Shown here piece after piece: positions 1-5,220 of a stretch of DNA of 5,743 nucleotides; positions within the stretch are counted from its first letter, which is position 1, and every line of letters begins with the position of its first letter. Source of the stretch: Clostridia bacterium (lineage in GTDB: Bacteria > Bacillota > DSM-521 > Neomoorellales > SLTJ01); NCBI GenBank assembly GCA_014360105.1, contig JACIYD010000116.1, positions 1-5,743 on the forward strand. The letters run 5' to 3'. The notes below the pieces were generated by a model. The model ran no database searches. It worked only from the letters and a program-made list of their open reading frames with translations, and was not told the DNA's origin. A program made the translations under genes and the position numbers.

Positions 1-468
1 GTGGTGCCGATCCGGGTTCCTCCTCTGCGCGAGCGTAAGGAGGATATACCCGCGTTGGTGTACTACTTTCTGGACAGATTTAACAGCAAGTACGGGAAGC
101 AAAAGGAGATTGCGGCAGAAGTTATCAACATCTTACGCAACTATGATTGGCCGGGCAACGTGCGAGAGCTCAAGAATATGATTGAAAGACTTATATTGAC
201 CACGGAGACGGATCTGATTTCTGCCAACGACTTGCCGGTGGAGGTGGTGGCACAAGGGGATCTTGGTAACCTGCAAGTACCGGAGTTGATGCCGCTCAAG
301 GTTGCGGTGGAAACAGTCGAACGGGAATTGGTGAGAAAAGCTCTGTCCAAGTACGGCAGCACTTACGCCGCCGCCAGAGCACTAGGTGTAAGCCAATCGA
401 GCATCATGAGGAAGGTGAAGAAATACTTTGGCCACCAGGTGCCGTCGGATGTGCACATCGCCCACTGA
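1..468 (+). CDS. Sigma-54-dependent transcriptional activator, C-terminal part (5' partial)
   Basis: This is the end of an enhancer-binding protein that uses ATP hydrolysis to open promoters bound by sigma-54 RNA polymerase. The visible 155 residues begin inside the AAA+ domain: the stretch VPIRVPPLRERKEDI (2-16) is the conserved C-terminal part of that domain, and WPGNVRELKN (50-59) is its sigma-54-interaction signature. Residues about 105-142 form a Fis/TyrR-type helix-turn-helix (GSTYAAARALGVSQSSIMRK core), the DNA-binding domain. The GTG at base 1 is almost certainly an internal valine, since the family has several hundred more residues upstream, including the Walker motifs and a sensor domain that would name the effector. 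The gene faces the GRE operon and is followed by a matching sigma-54 promoter, so it is very likely the operon's own activator. The family call is secure; the effector is unknown. Confidence 0.95.
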   Translation: MVPIRVPPLRERKEDIPALVYYFLDRFNSKYGKQKEIAAEVINILRNYDWPGNVRELKNMIERLILTTETDLISANDLPVEVVAQGDLGNLQVPELMPLKVAVETVERELVRKALSKYGSTYAAARALGVSQSSIMRKVKKYFGHQVPSDVHIAH

Positions 469-516
469 GTCCTCGGTTTTGTATTTGTTTTTCCTGTTCC
501 TCATACCACCTCACAA

Positions 517-550
517 ACGGCCTTTTCTTTCGGGATAGGGTAAAGGCCGT
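517..550 (+). repeat. Inverted repeat after the activator gene (possible terminator)
   Basis: ACGGCCTTT (517-525) and AAAGGCCGT (542-550) are perfect 9-base inverted arms around a 16-base loop, starting 48 bases after the activator's stop codon. In RNA this would form a hairpin that could end the activator transcript. No U-tract follows on either strand, so it is not a canonical intrinsic terminator. It could instead be a distant protein-binding site, centred about 270 bases upstream of the predicted transcription start. Confidence 0.45.
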
Positions 551-597
551 GCCCGCAGTAGTCCCAAACCAGATTCTTTCCAAAAAAGCTTCAAGCC

Positions 598-635
598 TAA
601 GTCGCACTTGACGGTGCCAAGTCGGATGCGACTTA
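598..635 (+). promoter_or_regulatory. Candidate upstream activator site, AAGTCG half-site cluster
   Basis: TAAGTCGCA (598-606) and TGCGACTTA (627-635) are perfect 9-base inverted arms. A further AAGTCG at 619-624 lies exactly 20 bases (about two helical turns) after the first, and it forms a tight palindrome with the last arm, AAGTCG-GATG-CGACTT (619-634). The cluster is centred about 170-190 bases upstream of the predicted start of transcription, within the normal range for sigma-54 enhancer sites. That the neighbouring activator binds here is inference. Confidence 0.45.
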
Positions 636-668
636 CGGTAGTACCTGATTTTCGCCGCCGGTTGAACC

Positions 669-717
669 GTTCTTGCATGGCGCTCACAAGAATGTTCTTG
701 CTGTAAGAATTTGCAAG
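669..717 (+). promoter_or_regulatory. Candidate upstream activator site, TTCTTG/CAAGAA cluster
   Basis: CAAGAA-TG-TTCTTG (687-700) is a perfect palindrome with 6-base arms. GTTCTTGC occurs twice as a direct repeat (669-676 and 694-701, 25 bases apart), and GCAAG at 713-717 adds another inverted partner, so four CTTG/CAAG half-sites alternate in about 50 bases. The central palindrome sits near -109 relative to the predicted transcription start, a usual place for an enhancer-binding protein. It competes with 598-635 as the activator's target, or both may be used. Confidence 0.42.
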
Positions 718-776
718 CATTGAACTTTCTAAGGCATTATTGACGTTTAACGGGTTCTTAAATACTTCTGTACAAC

Positions 777-792
777 TGGCATTAAGTTTGCT
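777..792 (+). promoter_or_regulatory. Sigma-54 (-24/-12) promoter of the GRE operon
   Basis: The string TGGCATTAAGTTTGCT matches the sigma-54 consensus TGGCAC-N5-TTGCW with one mismatch, the last base of the -24 box. The invariant GG (778-779) and GC (790-791) have the required 12-base offset. Transcription should start near base 803, giving a leader of about 29 bases before the TTG start of the dehydrogenase. The gene for a sigma-54 activator lies just upstream, which strongly supports the call. Confidence 0.85.
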
Positions 793-817
793 TAAAGCCA
801 ATCTAGAGCATGGCAAA

Positions 818-822
818 GGAGG
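818..822 (+). promoter_or_regulatory. Ribosome binding site fixing the TTG start of the dehydrogenase
   Basis: GGAGG, within AAAGGAGGT (815-823), lies 9 bases before TTG at 832. The ATG at 810 is in another frame, so this site decides for the unusual TTG start. Confidence 0.8.
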
Positions 823-831
823 TACAAGGCA

Positions 832-1599
832 TTGATCGATCTTCGGGGCAAAGTGGCTCTGATCACCGGGAGCAGCAGTGGTATCGGCAGGGCGACCGCT
901 CGCGTACTTGCAGGCCAGGGGGCTACAGTAGTCCTAAACGCGATCGAGGACCCGCGCAGTCCGGGCGCGCTCGAGGAGGCTGTCGAAGAAATCAAAGCGT
1001 TGGGTGGGCGCGCACTCGGATATCTCGCTGACGTTGCTGACCCGGCGCAAGTGGGCGAAATGGCAGAAAAAGCGATAGCCGAGATGGGTAAGGTGGACAT
1101 CCTGGTCAACAATGCCGGTCATCCCGGGCAACCGAGCGAAATCGAAAAAATGCCCCTGGAAGAATGGCAAAGGATGCTGTCTGTTCACTTGACCGGGGCT
1201 TTCAACTGCTGCCATGCCCTCGTGGGCCAAATGAAAAAGCTGGGGTGGGGTCGGATTATCAACATTTCCTCCATCTGGGGGATGTGCGGGGAACCCCAAT
1301 ACGTGCATTATTCTGCGGCGAAAGCGGGTTTGATGGGCTTCACCAAGGCCCTGGCGAAGGAACTCGCGCCGTACAATATCACCGTGAACGCTGTTGCGCC
1401 AGGCGCGACGAAGACGCCTCTCCAGGACCTCATCGACCCGGCGGTGCTGGAATCCTTGCGGCAAACGATTCCCCTCAGGCGTTTCGCCCAGCCCGAAGAA
1501 ATGGGCTATCTTATTGCTTTCCTCTGTTCCGATGAGGGCGGATACATCACCGGTCAGGTGATTAGCAGCAACGGCGGTAGCCACATCGTGGGCATTTAG
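832..1599 (+). CDS. Short-chain dehydrogenase/reductase (SDR), FabG-like
   Basis: A 255-residue classical SDR, a soluble NAD(P)-dependent enzyme that interconverts an alcohol and a ketone or aldehyde. The Rossmann cofactor motif TGSSSGIG is at 12-19, NNAG at 93-96, the catalytic Ser at 147, and YSAAK gives Tyr160 and Lys164 with the usual 13-residue Ser-Tyr spacing. Length is normal. The usual tetrad Asn in the central helix is replaced by His119 (SVHLTG); some other SDRs also carry His there. The end of the second strand (VVLNA) has no Asp, so NAD versus NADP preference is not clear. It is the first gene after the sigma-54 promoter and lies 34 bases before the GRE activase. It therefore probably acts on the substrate or product of the radical enzyme rather than in fatty acid synthesis, which is inference from position. 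The start is TTG, chosen from the ribosome site. Confidence 0.93.
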   Translation: MIDLRGKVALITGSSSGIGRATARVLAGQGATVVLNAIEDPRSPGALEEAVEEIKALGGRALGYLADVADPAQVGEMAEKAIAEMGKVDILVNNAGHPGQPSEIEKMPLEEWQRMLSVHLTGAFNCCHALVGQMKKLGWGRIINISSIWGMCGEPQYVHYSAAKAGLMGFTKALAKELAPYNITVNAVAPGATKTPLQDLIDPAVLESLRQTIPLRRFAQPEEMGYLIAFLCSDEGGYITGQVISSNGGSHIVGI

Positions 1600-1620
1600 G
1601 CCGCCTAAAACCGAGACACT

Positions 1621-1627
1621 AGGAGGG
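1621..1627 (+). promoter_or_regulatory. Ribosome binding site fixing the GTG start of the activase
   Basis: AGGAGGG ends 6 bases before GTG at 1634. A nearby ATG at 1629 is out of frame with the activase, so the GTG start is the supported one. Confidence 0.75.
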
Positions 1628-1633
1628 CATGCG

Positions 1634-2605
1634 GTGGTTCACCATATTGAACAGAACGAGGGAAATGGTCACCTAGGCACCAAGGGATTGGTTTTCGATA
1701 TTCAGCGCTACGCCATCCACGACGGCCCCGGCATCCGCACCCTGGTATTCGTTAAGGGGTGCCCGCTGCACTGTCCCTGGTGCTGTAACCCTGAAAGCAT
1801 AAGCAGGTTTCCCGAGCTCGCTTACTTTAAGAAACGTTGCATTGGCTGCGGTAAATGCGTCGAGGTCTGCCCGCACGGTGCTATATCCTTTTCGCAAGAC
1901 GAAGGGTTTGTTGCCGACCGGGACAAGTGCCAGGCGTGCGGTGAATGTGCCAAAGTCTGCCCCCCGAAAGCAAGGGTGATCTCCGGGACGGCGTACTCGG
2001 TGGACGACGTTTTGCGGGTTGTGGAAAGGGACAGGCCATTCTACCGCCGCTCAGGTGGCGGGTTGACAGTTAGCGGAGGCGAGGTACTACTTCAGCACGA
2101 GTTTGTCAGGGAGCTTCTTGAGGAGGCACACCGTCGCTTACTTCACACGGCCATCGAGACCTCGGGATACGGGCCGTGGCAGAACCTGGAGGCCATTGTG
2201 GCCCATACGGACTACGTTTTCATGGACGTCAAGCACATGGATTCGGAACGCCACCGGCAGGTGGTCGGCGTTTCCAACGAGATCATCCTGCAAAACGCAC
2301 GAAGGGTTTCGGAGTTGGTAGCCGAGGAACCTTCACGCCGTGAGCTGGTGATCAGGATTCCCGTAATACCGGACTTCAATGATAGCGAGAGCAACATTCG
2401 AGCCACAGCCGCTTTTGTACGCGAGGAGGTCAGGAGCGCCCGCAAAATCGAACTGCTCGCCTATCATCGCTTGGGCGAGAGCAAATGGGAGAGGATAGGC
2501 AAGCAATGTCCGACCAGAGGCCTGGAACCGCCGACAAAGGACAAAATGGACGTTTTAAGACGCATCGTAGAAGATGCGGGGCTTGATTGCCAGGTAAGAA
2601 GGTAA
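1634..2605 (+). CDS. Glycyl radical enzyme activating enzyme (radical SAM, PflA family)
   Basis: A 323-residue iron-sulfur enzyme that cleaves S-adenosylmethionine and abstracts hydrogen from the active glycine of its partner GRE. Visible motifs in order: DGPGIRT (30-36); the radical SAM cluster ligands Cys43, Cys47 and Cys50 in CX3CX2C; a ferredoxin-like insert with two CX2CX2CX3C sets (Cys69/72/75/79 and Cys99/102/105/109) for two extra 4Fe-4S clusters; SGGE (147-150), the SAM-contacting motif; and the C-terminal YHRLGESKWERIGK segment typical of PflA relatives. The ferredoxin insert is a feature of activases serving non-PFL GREs such as glycerol, choline and hydroxyproline enzymes and decarboxylases, and is absent from E. 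coli PflA. Length is normal for that group. It lies 33 bases before the complete GRE, its obvious substrate. Being the only activase in the window, it may also serve the second GRE. Confidence 0.96.
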   Translation: MVHHIEQNEGNGHLGTKGLVFDIQRYAIHDGPGIRTLVFVKGCPLHCPWCCNPESISRFPELAYFKKRCIGCGKCVEVCPHGAISFSQDEGFVADRDKCQACGECAKVCPPKARVISGTAYSVDDVLRVVERDRPFYRRSGGGLTVSGGEVLLQHEFVRELLEEAHRRLLHTAIETSGYGPWQNLEAIVAHTDYVFMDVKHMDSERHRQVVGVSNEIILQNARRVSELVAEEPSRRELVIRIPVIPDFNDSESNIRATAAFVREEVRSARKIELLAYHRLGESKWERIGKQCPTRGLEPPTKDKMDVLRRIVEDAGLDCQVRR

Positions 2606-2638
2606 TCAAATCGCACCATTGCGAGGAGGGGTAGTTCC

Positions 2639-5056
2639 ATGAGCGCCATGCCTGCCCAGGTACTTTTTGACCGCACACAGCGCCTTAATGCGAGGCTCAG
2701 GGCGGTCAAGCCGGAGATTTGTCTGGAAAGAGCAAGACTTGTAACGGAATCCTATAAGCAGACGGAAGGAGAGCCGATGATTCTTCGGCGCGCCAAGGCT
2801 CTCCACCACGTACTGAACAACATGAGCGTCTACATTCTGGAGGACGAGCTGATCGTGGGCAAACAAGCGGGGAAACACCGGGCGGCACCCCTGTTTCCCG
2901 AGACGGAGGCAATATATCTTGAGAAGGAAATCGATATCTTTCCCCAACGCCACACAGACCGCCTTCTGATCAGCCCGGAAGACCGGCGAGAACTGCTGGA
3001 GGAGATTTTACCCTACTGGAAAGATAAATGCACCGAAACGCTGCTCATGAAGAGGCTGCCCGAGCATCTTCGCGCGGCCTGGTTGGGTGATGAGCACGGG
3101 ATTTTCCATCCGGAAATTCATGTCCGCGGCTCACTGGGGCATATTGTTCCCGATTTTGAAAGGATCCTTAAGGAAGGCTTCGCGGCACAAATGAACAAGG
3201 CTAAAGAAAAGCTGGCGGCCATTTCGCCTTATGACCCCGAGGCGCCGAGCAAGCGCCAATTCTACGAGGCGGTAATCATTACGTGCGATGCGGTGATTGA
3301 CTTTGCACGGCGCTATTCGGAAAAGGCGAGGGAGATGGCGCGCGCGGAAACGCGCCCGCAACGGAGGCGGGAGCTGGAAAAGATTGCCGAGGTGTGTGCC
3401 TGGGTCCCGGCCAACCCCGCGCGCGACTTCTGGGAAGCGCTCCAGTCGTACTGGTTTACCTTGCTCATCTGCTATATCGAACAGAACGGCTTGGCGGTTT
3501 CCTCCGGTCGGTTCGACCAATATATGTACCCGTACTATCGTAAAGACATCGAAGAAGGCCGGCTCACCAGGGAAGAGGCACAAGAGCTGCTGGAGGCGTG
3601 TTGGGTCATCCATACCGAGATCATGCGTGCCTACGATCTCGCCTGCGCCAAGTATTTTAGCGGCTTCGCCATTGCGATGGACATGGACCTGGGCGGGGTA
3701 GACAAAAACGGCAAAGACGCCACCAACGAGCTTTCCTACATGTGCCTGGAAGCAGACAAAAAGATCAACAACCCGCAACCCAATCTCTCCGTAAGAATCC
3801 ACGACGCCTGCCCCGATGAATTCTTGCTCAAGGCCATCGAGGTCGTGCGCGAGGCCGGCGGCGGCATGGGCGGGGGCAAGCCGGCCTTCTACTGCGACGA
3901 AGTAATCGTTCCGCTTCTGGTCAACGACGGCGTGCCGCTGGAAAAAGCGCGTAACTACGTCATTGTGGGGTGTGTTGAGCCGGCGTCTCCAGGCGATACG
4001 CTGGGCATGACGAACGCCTGTATGTCGAATCTCGCCAAGGCCCTGGAGTTGGCCCTTAATGACGGCCGCTGCCGTCTCTGCGGCAAGCAGTTCGGCCCCC
4101 GAACCGGTGACCCGCGGAAGTTCAAGGACTTCAATGAGGTCCTGCAGGCATTTGAGGCGCAGGTGGCCTGGTATGTAAGCAACATGATCGAGACCCTGAA
4201 CCTCATTCAGAACGTGCACCAGGAGGTCTACCCGCTGCCTTACTTCTCCGTAGTGCTGGGCGGGTGCATCGAGGCCGGCAAGGACTGCACCAGGGGCGGA
4301 GCAAGGTTTAACTATACCGGACCCCAAGGTGTCGGTCTGGCGGATACTGCGGACTCCCTGGCGGCAATCAAGACGCTGGTCTTCGACGAGAAAAGGATGA
4401 CGATGGCGGAGCTGCTTGAGGCACTGGACCGGGACTTTGAGGGTCGGGAAGACCTGCGGCAGATTCTGCTCAACCATGCACCAAAGTACGGGAACGACAT
4501 CGACGAGGTCGACCTGCTAGCGCGCTATGTCGGCCATGTGTACTGCCGCGAGGTGAAAAAGGGCCGGGATCCCCGTGGCGGCCACTATCGACCCGGGCTC
4601 TACGCCGTATCCGCCAACGTGCCGCTTGGTCTTAACGTGGGCGCTCTGCCCAGTGGGCGGCGGGCGCGCACTCCGCTGGCTGACGGCGGCGTCTCGGTAA
4701 AACACGGTATGGACGTTAACGGTCCGTCCGCGGCGATGCGGTCCGTGGCAAAAATCGACCACGAGGAGGCGACGAACGGCACACTGCTGAACCAGCGCTA
4801 TAACCCCACCGCGCTCAACACCTTGGAAGACCGTAAGAAGCTGGCGGATCTGATCAGAACGTACTTTGCCCTGGGTGGGCTTCACGTGCAGTTCAACTGC
4901 ATAGACGCGGGAACCCTCCGCAAAGCCAAGGCCAATCCCGAGGAATACCGGGGACTGTTGGTGCGAGTGGCCGGTTATAGCGCCTTCTTCGTTGAGCTGG
5001 ACGACAGCGTGCAAGATGACATCATCAACCGCACCGAGTACATGGAGGTGAGGTAG
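2639..5056 (+). CDS. Glycyl radical enzyme, PFL-like lyase/dehydratase/decarboxylase of unknown substrate
   Basis: A complete 805-residue cytoplasmic GRE. The PFL-like domain fills about residues 10-680 and the glycine radical domain about 690-805. The thiyl-radical Cys445 sits in GCVEP (444-448), with Glu447 as the presumed general base; this Cys-x-Glu pattern marks the dehydratases, C-N and C-S lyases and decarboxylases, whereas pyruvate formate-lyase has two adjacent cysteines. The radical loop RVAGYSAFF (776-784) places the radical on Gly779, 26 residues from the end. Other family blocks are GRFDQYMYPYY (290-300), NYTGPQGVGLADTADSLAAIK (558-578) and NGTLLNQ (713-719). Asn459 stands 14 residues after the cysteine, where glycerol dehydratase has its substrate-binding Asp, so glycerol/propanediol dehydration is not supported. 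A CxxC pair (478, 481) and Cys543/Cys550 are extra cysteines. A GGAGG (2625-2629) lies 9 bases before the ATG. Product annotation as formate acetyltransferase would be misleading. Confidence 0.95.
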   Translation: MSAMPAQVLFDRTQRLNARLRAVKPEICLERARLVTESYKQTEGEPMILRRAKALHHVLNNMSVYILEDELIVGKQAGKHRAAPLFPETEAIYLEKEIDIFPQRHTDRLLISPEDRRELLEEILPYWKDKCTETLLMKRLPEHLRAAWLGDEHGIFHPEIHVRGSLGHIVPDFERILKEGFAAQMNKAKEKLAAISPYDPEAPSKRQFYEAVIITCDAVIDFARRYSEKAREMARAETRPQRRRELEKIAEVCAWVPANPARDFWEALQSYWFTLLICYIEQNGLAVSSGRFDQYMYPYYRKDIEEGRLTREEAQELLEACWVIHTEIMRAYDLACAKYFSGFAIAMDMDLGGVDKNGKDATNELSYMCLEADKKINNPQPNLSVRIHDACPDEFLLKAIEVVREAGGGMGGGKPAFYCDEVIVPLLVNDGVPLEKARNYVIVGCVEPASPGDTLGMTNACMSNLAKALELALNDGRCRLCGKQFGPRTGDPRKFKDFNEVLQAFEAQVAWYVSNMIETLNLIQNVHQEVYPLPYFSVVLGGCIEAGKDCTRGGARFNYTGPQGVGLADTADSLAAIKTLVFDEKRMTMAELLEALDRDFEGREDLRQILLNHAPKYGNDIDEVDLLARYVGHVYCREVKKGRDPRGGHYRPGLYAVSANVPLGLNVGALPSGRRARTPLADGGVSVKHGMDVNGPSAAMRSVAKIDHEEATNGTLLNQRYNPTALNTLEDRKKLADLIRTYFALGGLHVQFNCIDAGTLRKAKANPEEYRGLLVRVAGYSAFFVELDDSVQDDIINRTEYMEVR

Positions 5057-5057
5057 A

Positions 5058-5075
5058 GGTATCAAAGGTATCAAA
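5058..5075 (+). repeat. Two-copy 9-base tandem repeat after the first GRE
   Basis: GGTATCAAA occurs twice in tandem (5058-5066 and 5067-5075), just after the first GRE's stop codon, followed by a third partial GG. No function is apparent; it may be a slippage product. Confidence 0.6.
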
Positions 5076-5138
5076 GGAAGGGGAGGCGACGCGAGCTGTG
5101 GTTGGCTTTGAAAGAGGGGGTGCACGTCGCGAACCTGC

Positions 5139-5164
5139 AAAGATGGTCATCTTTTACAGTGTAA
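5139..5164 (+). promoter_or_regulatory. Two adjacent palindromes between the GRE genes
   Basis: AAAGATG-GT-CATCTTT (5139-5154) and TTACA-G-TGTAA (5154-5164) are perfect palindromes that share one base. They lie in the 164-base gap before the second GRE. They could be an operator for separate control of the second GRE, or weak RNA hairpins affecting processing. No convincing -35/-10 or -24/-12 promoter is visible nearby, so a regulatory role is only a possibility. Confidence 0.35.
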
Positions 5165-5204
5165 GCGCGGGGTGGTTGGCAGGACGAGGAAAAACGAAGT
5201 GGGG

Positions 5205-5218
5205 GGAGGTTTGACCTC
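5205..5218 (+). promoter_or_regulatory. Ribosome binding site of the second GRE, inside a small hairpin
   Basis: GGAGG (5205-5209) lies 11 bases before ATG 5221, a slightly long spacing, and decides the start; an in-frame TGA at 5212-5214 excludes earlier starts. GAGGT (5206-5210) can pair with ACCTC (5214-5218) across a 3-base loop, which would partly hide the ribosome site in the mRNA. The stem is only 5 base pairs, so the effect may be weak. Confidence 0.5.
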
Positions 5219-5220
5219 AT

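Larger units (their letters stand above)
469..831 (+). other. Intergenic regulatory region between activator and operon
   Basis: This 363-base gap has no convincing gene. Short reading frames here, on either strand, show no recognisable domain and no good ribosome site. Its first part is T-rich (477-493). It contains a 9-base-arm inverted repeat near the activator gene, two groups of inverted half-sites at the distance from the promoter typical of enhancer sites, and a -24/-12 promoter at its downstream end. I saw no convincing -35/-10 promoter and no clear IHF consensus, judging by eye only. Confidence 0.7.

Noticed and set aside
1..3. GTG at base 1 as a real start codon
   Set aside because: The protein begins in the middle of a conserved AAA+ block; the window edge merely cuts the gene.
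228..233. Further copies of CGACTT (also at 3424-3429) resembling the candidate activator half-site
   Set aside because: Single hexamers within genes, at about the number expected by chance in a window of this size.
448..459. Perfect 12-base palindrome GATGTGCACATC near the end of the activator gene
   Set aside because: It lies inside coding sequence, has no loop for a hairpin and no partner sites, so it is probably chance.
934..1584. Antisense open frame (216 codons) under the SDR
   Set aside because: It is a shadow of the SDR, whose motifs are all intact on the + strand; no family features are seen in the antisense product.
3131..4477. Long antisense open frame (448 codons) under the first GRE
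   Set aside because: It lies wholly opposite a clearly real GRE gene, shows no recognisable domain, and is the expected shadow of GC-rich codons.
2639..5056. Pyruvate formate-lyase (formate acetyltransferase) as the product name
   Set aside because: The active site has Cys-Val-Glu rather than the adjacent Cys-Cys of pyruvate formate-lyase, and the activase has the ferredoxin insert that PflA lacks.
5098..5214. Small GTG-started open frame of 38 codons between the two GREs, with a GGGGAGG 11 bases upstream
   Set aside because: No cysteines and no likeness to the small iron-sulfur subunits of decarboxylase or benzylsuccinate-type GREs. The ribosome-like purine run is common in this GC-rich gap. 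A leader peptide cannot be excluded.
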